Source: Proteobacteria bacterium UBA3588
Lineage (GTDB): Bacteria; Pseudomonadota; Gammaproteobacteria; Thiohalomonadales; Thiohalomonadaceae
NCBI GenBank assembly: GCA_002376325.1
Contig: DFMR01000019.1
Coordinates: 1 to 20,129 of the forward strand
Direction of reading: 5' to 3'
Length of the DNA: 20,129 bases
Part shown: piece after piece, positions 14,463 through 20,129 of the stretch
Position numbering within the stretch: position 1 is the stretch's first letter
Layout of the letters: each line of letters starts with the position of its first letter
Position numbers and translations under genes: made by a program
The notes under the pieces: model-generated
Told to the model about the DNA's origin: nothing
The model's input: only the letters and a program-made list of their open reading frames with translations
Databases searched by the model: none

Positions 14463-15941
14463 TCAGGGATTGGCCAATGGCCGCAAACGGGGAAACAGGT
14501 CCGATGCCAGCAGCCCCCGTTCGCCGTCGGCGGCCGCCTCGTCGGCAGCGGCGGAATGCAGGCAAACGCCTGCCGCCGCCCCGTCGCGCAAGCTGAACCC
14601 CTGCGCGATCAAGCCGGCGATAATGCCGGTGAGAACATCCCCCATCCCCCCCGCGGCCATCCCCGGATTGCCGCCGCTGCAAATCGCCGGCATGCCGTCG
14701 CCGGCCAGAACCACGGTGCCCGCTCCTTTCAGTACCACCACGCCGCCGTAGCTCGCCCGCAGCTCCGCGGCGGCGATGAAACGATTGCGCTGCACCTCGT
14801 CCGCCCCCTGGCCCAGCAGCCGCCCGGCCTCGCCCGGATGGGGGGTCAACACCCAATCATCGCGCCGCGCCGGCTCCTCGGCGAGCAGGTTCAGCGCGTC
14901 GGCATCCACCACCAACGGCTGGCGTGCATCGAGTACACATCCCAACATGGCACGGCCCCACGCCCCCTGCCCCAAGCCGGGGCCGATGGCGACGACACTG
15001 GCGCGGCGCAACAGCGGCGTCAGCTCCCGCCACGACGCCACGCCGTGGCACATCAACTCGGGACGCGCGGCGGCGATGGTCGCCGCATGGGCGGTGCGGG
15101 TCGCGACGCTGACCAGACCGGCGCCGACCCGGGCGGCGGCCTCCGCGGCCAGACGCACGGCCCCGGCCATGCCGGTGTCGCCGCCGACCACCAACAGATG
15201 GCCGAAGTCGCCTTTATGCGCGTCGCGACGCCGCGGCGACAGATCGCCGCGAAAGCGGTCCCATTCCAGCCGCCGGGCGGCGACGGGAACACGGCCGTAG
15301 ATCTCGGCCGGCAGCCCCAGCCCATCGAACCGAAGCTCACCGCAATACTGCGGACCCGCCCCGGTCAGCAACCCCTGCTTCACGCCGATAAACGTGATGG
15401 TCGCGGCGGCATGGACCGCGTCCCCCCGCAGCGCACCGCTGTCGGCGTCGAGGCCTGAAGGGAGATCGATGGCCAACACCGGCCGCCCGGCGCCGTTGAT
15501 CGCATCGATGGCGGCACGCCATTCGCCCGCGACCTCGCCGCTCAGCCCGGTACCGAGCAGGGCATCGACCACCACGTCGGCGCGCCGCAACGCCGCCGGC
15601 TCGAACCGAGTCGGCGTAATCCCCGCCGCCAGCGCCGCTTCCGCCGCGCTACGGGCAGCGCCGCCCAGGCGGGCGGCATCGCCCACCTGCAGCAGTTCCA
15701 CCGCCAACCCGGCGGCGTGCGCCAATGCGGCCACCACATAGCCATCGCCGCCATTGTTGCCGACACCGCAACACACCGCTACGCGGCGCACCTGCGGCCA
15801 GCGTTGCCGCAACACGTCGAAGGCGGCGGCGCCGGCCCGACGCATCAGGGTGATTCCCGGGATACCGAACGCCTCGATGGCGAGGCGGTCGAGTTCGCGC
15901 ACCTGGTCGGCGCGGTATAGGTCATGGGGTAACGGCTTCAT
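14463..15941 (-). CDS. nnr: Bifunctional NAD(P)H-hydrate epimerase / ADP-dependent dehydratase Nnr
   Basis: Nnr repairs hydrated NADH and NADPH: the N-terminal domain interconverts R and S epimers, and the C-terminal domain dehydrates the S form using ADP. The 492 residues contain YjeF_N motifs NNGGDG (62-67), DALLGTG (126-132) with the catalytic Asp, and KQGLLTGAG (188-196). The carbohydrate-kinase-like dehydratase half has KGDFGHLLVVGG (243-254), GPGLG (320-324), TPHPGE (366-371) and GNPGMAAGGMGDVLTGI (424-440). ATG 15941 gives MKPLPHDLYRADQ; an in-frame ATG at 15953 would add four residues. There is no Shine-Dalgarno. The start faces the queG start 19 bp away on the other strand. The gene is especially GC-rich. 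Confidence 0.95.
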   Translation of the reverse strand: MKPLPHDLYRADQVRELDRLAIEAFGIPGITLMRRAGAAAFDVLRQRWPQVRRVAVCCGVGNNGGDGYVVAALAHAAGLAVELLQVGDAARLGGAARSAAEAALAAGITPTRFEPAALRRADVVVDALLGTGLSGEVAGEWRAAIDAINGAGRPVLAIDLPSGLDADSGALRGDAVHAAATITFIGVKQGLLTGAGPQYCGELRFDGLGLPAEIYGRVPVAARRLEWDRFRGDLSPRRRDAHKGDFGHLLVVGGDTGMAGAVRLAAEAAARVGAGLVSVATRTAHAATIAAARPELMCHGVASWRELTPLLRRASVVAIGPGLGQGAWGRAMLGCVLDARQPLVVDADALNLLAEEPARRDDWVLTPHPGEAGRLLGQGADEVQRNRFIAAAELRASYGGVVVLKGAGTVVLAGDGMPAICSGGNPGMAAGGMGDVLTGIIAGLIAQGFSLRDGAAAGVCLHSAAADEAAADGERGLLASDLFPRLRPLANP

Positions 15942-15947
15942 GGGCGC

Positions 15948-15954
15948 TATCATA
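15948..15954. promoter_or_regulatory. Overlapping divergent -10 elements for nnr and queG (candidate leaderless starts)
   Basis: The 19 bp between the two start codons contain TATCATA. Read plus, TATCAT (15948-15953) ends 7 bases before the queG ATG; read minus, TATGAT (complement of 15949-15954) ends 7 bases before the nnr ATG. Both match the -10 consensus at five of six bases, so transcription would start at or beside each A of ATG. Neither gene has a Shine-Dalgarno. The -35 positions, inside the opposite gene, match poorly. Confidence 0.4.
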
Positions 15955-15960
15955 CCGGCT

Positions 15961-17043
15961 ATGACCGACCGGCAGAACACAACCGCCTGTGACTACGCCG
16001 CCCTGGCAGGGCGCATCCGCCAGTGGGGCGAGGCACTGGGATTTCAGCAGTTGGGCTTCAGCAACACCGAACTCGGCGGAGCCGAACAGCGGCTGCACCA
16101 TTGGCTCGCCGCCGGCATGCATGGCGAGATGGAGTACATGGCGCGACACGGCAGCAAGCGCAGTCGTCCGCAGGAATTGGTGGCAGGCACGCTCAGCGTC
16201 ATCTCGGCACGGATGGATTACCTGCCCGACGCGGCGGAACCGTGGCGCGTCATCGACGACCCGCAGCAGGGCTACATTTCGCGCTATGCACTGGGGCGCG
16301 ACTACCACAAGGTACTGCGCGGCCGCCTGCAAAAGCTGGCCGACCGCATCGCCACCGCGATCGGCCCGTTCGGCCACCGGGTCTTCGTCGACAGCGCGCC
16401 GGTACTGGAAAAGCCGCTGGCGGCCGCCGCGGGGCTGGGTTGGATCGGCAAACACTCCAATCTGCTGACCCGCAGCGGCTCCTGGTTTTTCCTCGGCGAG
16501 ATCTACACCGACCTGCCGCTGCCGGCGGACGCCCCGGTCGCGGACCATTGCGGCCGCTGTCGAAGCTGCATCGACATATGCCCGACCGGCGCGATAGTTG
16601 CACCGCAGGTGGTCGACGCGCGCCGCTGTATCTCGTACCTCACCATCGAGCTGCACGGAGCCATTCCGCCGGAACTACGCCCACTGCTCGGCAACCGTAT
16701 CTACGGTTGCGACGACTGCCAACTGATCTGCCCCTGGAACCGCTTTACCGGTCTCACCGCGGAAACGGATTTTGCCGTACGCCACGGCCTGGACGCACCG
16801 CAACTGCTGGAGCTGTTCGCCTGGAGCGAAACCGAATTCTTGCGCCGCACCGAAGGCAGCGCCATACGCCGTCTCGGCTACCAGCGCTGGCTGCGCAACA
16901 TCGCTGTCGCCCTCGGCAACAGCCCCCCGGCAATGGAGATTGCCGCAGCCCTCGCAACCCGCATGGCGGATCCATCGCCGCTGGTGCAGGAACATGTTGC
17001 ATGGGCGCTGTCGCGTCAGCAAAATGTTAACGACGCCTCATAG
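15961..17043 (+). CDS. queG: Epoxyqueuosine reductase QueG
   Basis: QueG carries out the last step of queuosine synthesis, the cobalamin-dependent reduction of epoxyqueuosine in tRNA anticodons. The 360 residues (E. coli 379) show the N-terminal cobalamin-binding region, VFVDSAPVLEKPLAAAAGLGW around 141-161 with Asp144 as the likely catalytic acid, and two 4Fe-4S sites built from C197, C200, C203 and C207 (CGRCRSCIDICP), plus C223, C250, C253 and C257 (GCDDCQLICPWN). The C-terminal part (about 270-360) is helical and HEAT-like, for tRNA contact. I chose the ATG at 15961 because the protein then starts where homologues do; the reading frame continues open far upstream but antisense to nnr. No Shine-Dalgarno is seen. 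Confidence 0.96.
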   Translation: MTDRQNTTACDYAALAGRIRQWGEALGFQQLGFSNTELGGAEQRLHHWLAAGMHGEMEYMARHGSKRSRPQELVAGTLSVISARMDYLPDAAEPWRVIDDPQQGYISRYALGRDYHKVLRGRLQKLADRIATAIGPFGHRVFVDSAPVLEKPLAAAAGLGWIGKHSNLLTRSGSWFFLGEIYTDLPLPADAPVADHCGRCRSCIDICPTGAIVAPQVVDARRCISYLTIELHGAIPPELRPLLGNRIYGCDDCQLICPWNRFTGLTAETDFAVRHGLDAPQLLELFAWSETEFLRRTEGSAIRRLGYQRWLRNIAVALGNSPPAMEIAAALATRMADPSPLVQEHVAWALSRQQNVNDAS

Positions 17044-17094
17044 TCGGCGCCGAACCCTCGCTAAGCTATCGGCCCCTGCTAATGGAATACTGTC

Positions 17095-17964
17095 ATGGCC
17101 CGAATCCTCGCCGTCGGTATTGCGACGCTCGACATCATCAACGTGGTAACGGCATACCCTGCCGAAGACGCCGAAGTACGTGCCGATGCACAGTTGCTGC
17201 GCCGCGGCGGCAACGCCACCAATACCCTGGTGGTTCTGAGCCAGCTAGGCCATCAATGCAGCTGGGCCGGAACGTTGACCGAGGAGCAGGACGCACAGGT
17301 TATCGTGGACGATCTCGCACATCACGGCATCGACCTCTCCGAAGTCAAGTCGTTGCCCTACGGCAAGGTGCCGACATCGTACATCACGTTAAATGGACAG
17401 ACCGGTGCGCGCACCATCGTTCACTACCGCGATCTGCAGGAATACGATTACCAGCGCTTTTGCGCTATCGACCTGTCACGGTTCGACTGGATCCACTTCG
17501 AAGGGCGTAACGTGGAAGCCACCGCGCAGATGCTGAAGCGCGTGAAGGAGCGACACCCCGACCTGCCCTGTTCCGTCGAAATCGAAAAGCCGCGCGACAT
17601 GATCGAGCAACTGTTCCCCCTCACGGATCTGCTGATCTTTTCCCGCCACTACGCCCGTTCGTTCCATCACACCCGTGCCGAGGCGCTGTTCGACCGTGTG
17701 CGACCACAAGCGTCGCAGGCCCGCCTGGTATGCGCCTGGGGCGACGGCGGCGCGTACGCCAGGGATCGGGATCAACGCGACTATTACACACCGGCCTTTC
17801 CGCCCCGCCAGACGGTCGACACCATCGGCGCAGGCGACGTCTTCAACGCCGGGCTGATCCATGGACTGGCACGCAGCCGTCCGCTGGAATTGGCCGTGAT
17901 CGAAGCGGCGCGCCTCGCCGGCCGCAAGTGCGGCCAACAGGGTTTCGATAACCTTGCAGCGTAA
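17095..17964 (+). CDS. PfkB-family sugar kinase, ketohexokinase-like
   Basis: This is a 289-residue ribokinase/PfkB-fold kinase. It has RRGGNATNT (36-44), the first PfkB region, and DTIGAGDVFNAG (242-253), the second, with Asp248 as catalytic base and an anion hole from GAG. Several blocks recall animal ketohexokinase more than bacterial ribokinase or fructokinase: WIHFEGRN (132-139), VEIEKPR (161-167), LVCAWGDGGA (211-220), AFPP (234-237) and KCGQQGFD (278-285). KHK makes fructose-1-phosphate from fructose and ATP, so a ketose substrate is plausible, but the substrate cannot be settled from sequence. ATG 17095 follows the queG stop by 51 bp with a weak TGGAA; it may be co-transcribed with queG. 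Its stop is 6 bp from the stop of the convergent cyclase gene, with no terminator between. Confidence 0.85.
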   Translation: MARILAVGIATLDIINVVTAYPAEDAEVRADAQLLRRGGNATNTLVVLSQLGHQCSWAGTLTEEQDAQVIVDDLAHHGIDLSEVKSLPYGKVPTSYITLNGQTGARTIVHYRDLQEYDYQRFCAIDLSRFDWIHFEGRNVEATAQMLKRVKERHPDLPCSVEIEKPRDMIEQLFPLTDLLIFSRHYARSFHHTRAEALFDRVRPQASQARLVCAWGDGGAYARDRDQRDYYTPAFPPRQTVDTIGAGDVFNAGLIHGLARSRPLELAVIEAARLAGRKCGQQGFDNLAA

Positions 17965-17970
17965 TGGGAT

Positions 17971-19167
17971 TCAGAGAAAGCAGGCGATTTCAGCGTAGGC
18001 GCAACACTGATCGCGCCCGTGGTGTTTACCGAAGTAGAGTGCCTGATCCGCCTCGCTCAGCAGACGATCCAGCTGCTGCTGGGTGTCGCCGGACTCCTTG
18101 CCGACGAGACAGGAGATACCGATGCTGACGGTGGCAGTCACGTTATGTCCATCCAGTGCGTAGCCCGTCTCCTTTACCGCCAGCCGTATCCGTTCAGCGG
18201 TCTGTTTGGCCCCCTCCAAGGAGGAGTCCGGCAGCGCTACGACGAACTCCTCGCCGCCGAATCTCGCCAGGACATCCCCTTCCCGCACATGGCGTCGAAA
18301 CAGCTCGGCAGTGCGGCGCAACATCTCGTCGCCGATGCGGTGGCCATAGGTATCGTTGACGGACTTGAAGAAATCGATATCCACCAATAACACGCAGAAA
18401 TCCCTCTTGAAGCGCAGACTGCGCGCCAGTGCAGCGCGGGCCTCGGGAAAAAAGAAGCGGCGGTTGTGCAGCCCGGTAAGCTCGTCAACGACCGACAGTT
18501 CCGCATAGCGGCGTTTGAGCGCCTCGGCATCGGCCAACGTCTGTTCCAATTGACGCGTCCGCTCACGTACCACCAATTCCATATCGGCCAGCAACCGGTT
18601 GTTAGCCAACATCTGACCGAGAAAGTTACTGAAGATAAACAGGGTCCGTTCGTGGGCGTCGGTGAAAAAAGAGCGGTGAGGATGGGATACATTGAGGACA
18701 CCCAGCACCTCGCCGCTGGCCTTGATGGGCAGACTCATCAACGAGCCAATGCCAATCTCGGTCCCGTCATAATCGGGGCCATAACGTTCAAAGCGAAGAT
18801 CTTCGTTGCAGTTGCAGCAATGCTGAAGTACACCCGTTTGCGCTGCCAAACCGACCAAACCCTCGCCCACGTCGAAGGTCACGCGCCGCGGCAACGGACG
18901 ATCACCTCCACCGCTGAACCCAATCAAGTCGGCCCAATCCAGCCCCGCCTCGTTGATCAGTTTCCCCTCACGCAGCAGATAGACCGAACAGCGCTCCAAA
19001 TCCTGATTTTGCATCAGCACATCCAGGGCGCTGGAGATTAGCTGGCGATCGCTCTGACCGTATACCCGCAGTGTCGACAAGCCGCGCAGCGCCGACAGCG
19101 AGTCAATGAGCTTGAGAAAACTGTCGTTGAGCTCACGAAACGATTCTACAAACGGAACATTGTCCAT
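17971..19167 (-). CDS. GAF-GGDEF diguanylate cyclase
   Basis: This is a cytoplasmic signalling protein of 398 residues predicted to make cyclic di-GMP from two GTP. A helical N-terminus (1-40) leads into a GAF sensor domain (about 41-190), then a coiled coil (about 190-225) and a GGDEF domain (about 226-390). The active-site motif is GGEEF (304-308), with metal-binding Asp263 in VDIDFFKSVND and the product-inhibition I-site RxxD (R295-E-G-D298) five residues before it, so an active, feedback-inhibited enzyme is expected. No membrane segment is seen. The GAF domain holds a cysteine cluster, C117, C118 and C120, and the C-terminus has C388, C389 and C396. It starts 12 bp after the HDOD stop with GGAAGG just before the ATG, so the two genes form an operon. 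The signal sensed is unknown. Confidence 0.93.
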   Translation of the reverse strand: MDNVPFVESFRELNDSFLKLIDSLSALRGLSTLRVYGQSDRQLISSALDVLMQNQDLERCSVYLLREGKLINEAGLDWADLIGFSGGGDRPLPRRVTFDVGEGLVGLAAQTGVLQHCCNCNEDLRFERYGPDYDGTEIGIGSLMSLPIKASGEVLGVLNVSHPHRSFFTDAHERTLFIFSNFLGQMLANNRLLADMELVVRERTRQLEQTLADAEALKRRYAELSVVDELTGLHNRRFFFPEARAALARSLRFKRDFCVLLVDIDFFKSVNDTYGHRIGDEMLRRTAELFRRHVREGDVLARFGGEEFVVALPDSSLEGAKQTAERIRLAVKETGYALDGHNVTATVSIGISCLVGKESGDTQQQLDRLLSEADQALYFGKHHGRDQCCAYAEIACFL

Positions 19168-19179
19168 ACCTTCCGTGCC

Positions 19180-20049
19180 TCAGTCCGCAGACATGACTTT
19201 GGCCAATTCGGCGACCGCCGCCTTCTGGCCGAGCATTTCGTCCAAGGCCTTTTCCGCATCGCAGGAGGCTATCCCCAATACGGCCAAACTTCCCAGGTCC
19301 ACCTCGTCCTCGTTGCGGTTCTGCCGGTCCAGCCAGTGAACGCAAAAACCGACCAAGTGCGCCAATGCGCGATGCTCGCCGCGGTAATCGGTGTCCTCGT
19401 GCTTCTCGATGACGGTTACCACGAACTGCGGGAGGTGCCATTTACGAGCCAGCCAGCCGCCCACCTGTAGATGATCAGCCCCAAGCAATGCCGTCTCGCG
19501 CTGCGTCAGGGTCATCCCGTCATCCTCATCGGCCTGCCGAAATATCGTCGCCATCTCGGTCGGATAGAGATGAACCAGGGCCAACTCACCCAAGCTGTGC
19601 AACAGTCCTGCCAGATAGGCATTGCCGGCGTTGGGGGCCGGCTCGGTCGACACGTAAGGCGCCAAACGCTGCGCCAGCGCGGCCGTCACCATGGCATTGG
19701 TCCAGTATTCGTCGAGACGGAACTCGCGGCAGTGGGCCGTTTGAAACGGACCGCTCAGCACCACGCTGAGCGCCAGGTTACGCGCGGTGTTGAGTCCCAA
19801 GACATGGAAGATCGCGTCTTCCGCGGTCGTCACGCGCTCGGTGTAGCCGTAATAGGCGGAATTGGCCAAACCGATAATCCGCGCCAACAGAGCGGGATCC
19901 CGTTCGATGATGGCGGCGATGTGGCGCACGTCCAGATTGTTGTCGCCCAGTGCGGCAAGCAGTTCCTGAGCCACCAAAGACATCGGCGGTAGCGTATTGA
20001 GCTTCTGGATCTGAAGACGCATCTCAATCGCCGAATGACTGGCCTGCAC
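19180..20049 (-). CDS. HDOD domain signalling protein
   Basis: HDOD domains are HD-fold relatives that have lost phosphohydrolase residues and act in signalling, often beside cyclic di-GMP enzymes. The 289 residues are covered by one HDOD domain (about 14-215), with LPPMSLVAQELL (20-31), IIERDPALLARIIGLANSAYYG (47-68), AIFHVLGLNTARNLALS (79-95) and GLLHSLGELAL (148-158). In that last segment the catalytic HD pair is replaced by HS, so enzyme activity is not expected. ADHLQVGGWLARKWHLP (191-207) is the other typical block. The start is GTG at 20049, supported by AAAAGGGGG 6 bases upstream; an internal ATG at 20022 is the alternative. It heads the two-gene unit with the diguanylate cyclase. Confidence 0.88.
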   Translation of the reverse strand: MQASHSAIEMRLQIQKLNTLPPMSLVAQELLAALGDNNLDVRHIAAIIERDPALLARIIGLANSAYYGYTERVTTAEDAIFHVLGLNTARNLALSVVLSGPFQTAHCREFRLDEYWTNAMVTAALAQRLAPYVSTEPAPNAGNAYLAGLLHSLGELALVHLYPTEMATIFRQADEDDGMTLTQRETALLGADHLQVGGWLARKWHLPQFVVTVIEKHEDTDYRGEHRALAHLVGFCVHWLDRQNRNEDEVDLGSLAVLGIASCDAEKALDEMLGQKAAVAELAKVMSAD

Positions 20050-20129
20050 CGGTAGCCCCCTTTTTAATTAAGTGATCCACTTTATCTCAAAGCGGTTGGA
20101 TAAGCGGCCCTAGTATATAAATAAACGCC
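20050..20129 (-). promoter_or_regulatory. AT-rich upstream region of the HDOD-cyclase unit, with dyad and direct repeats
   Basis: The last 80 bases hold the likely control region. AAGTG-ATC-CACTT (20070-20082) is a perfect 5-bp dyad. AAGCGG occurs twice in direct orientation (20090-20095 and 20102-20107), 12 bp apart start to start, about one helical turn. A minus-strand TATACT (complement of 20112-20117) is a candidate -10, but its -35 would lie outside the window. A TTGAGA at 20085-20090 has no good partner. Confidence 0.35.

Noticed and set aside
14556..15458. A 300-codon plus-strand open frame inside nnr
   Set aside because: It is antisense to a complete two-domain Nnr protein in very GC-rich DNA where long spurious frames are common.
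16023..17030. A 335-codon open frame in another plus-strand frame within queG
   Set aside because: The queG frame carries all iron-sulfur motifs; the alternative product is arginine- and proline-rich with no domain signature.
1..20129. CRISPR array, prophage, toxin-antitoxin or defence system
   Set aside because: I saw no regularly spaced repeats, no phage or transposase motifs and no small paired genes of that type in any part of the window.

Overview
This window looks like the chromosome of a GC-rich gammaproteobacterium. Its genes follow, with little change, the order known from the Escherichia coli 94-minute region: queG, nnr, tsaE, mutL-adjacent amidase, mutL, miaA, hfq, hflX, hflK, hflC, a DUF2065 gene, purA, rnr, rlmB. 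Two differences from E. coli place it nearer to pseudomonad-type and deep-branching Gammaproteobacteria: hisZ lies between the DUF2065 gene and purA, and a tRNA-Leu(CAG) gene, not nsrR, lies between rnr and purA. I cannot name the order or genus from the sequence alone.

Layout. Positions 1-2713 (minus): the 5' part of rlmB, running off the left edge, preceded by rnr. Positions 2714-3132: a divergent control region with a plus-strand promoter, tRNA-Leu(CAG), a near-perfect bidirectional terminator and a separate inverted repeat. Positions 3133-8035 (minus): hflK-hflC-DUF2065-hisZ-purA, with 1-bp TGATG overlaps at hflK/hflC and DUF2065/hisZ. Positions 8138-13860 (minus): the amiB-like amidase, mutL, miaA, hfq and hflX, with hfq carrying its own upstream region. 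Positions 13981-15941 (minus): nnr and tsaE. Positions 15961-17964 (plus): queG, whose start codon is only 19 bp from that of nnr, then a ketohexokinase-like PfkB sugar kinase. Positions 17971-20049 (minus): an HDOD protein followed by a GAF-GGDEF diguanylate cyclase, converging on the kinase gene.

Functionally most of the window is housekeeping: RNA decay and modification (rnr, rlmB, miaA, queG, tsaE, hfq), ribosome and membrane-protease quality control (hflX, hflK, hflC), mismatch repair (mutL), septal peptidoglycan cleavage (amidase), NAD(P)HX repair (nnr), and purine and histidine synthesis (purA, hisZ). The accessory content is at the right end: the KHK-like kinase and the HDOD/diguanylate cyclase pair. 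I found no CRISPR array, prophage, insertion sequence or defence system. The points most worth a second look are the KHK-like kinase, a short MutL lacking the endonuclease motif, the symmetrical nnr/queG start region that could give leaderless mRNAs, a cysteine cluster in the GAF domain of the cyclase, and several inverted repeats in intergenic DNA. No gene-free stretch exceeds 300 bases apart from 2714-3132, which is filled by the tRNA unit.
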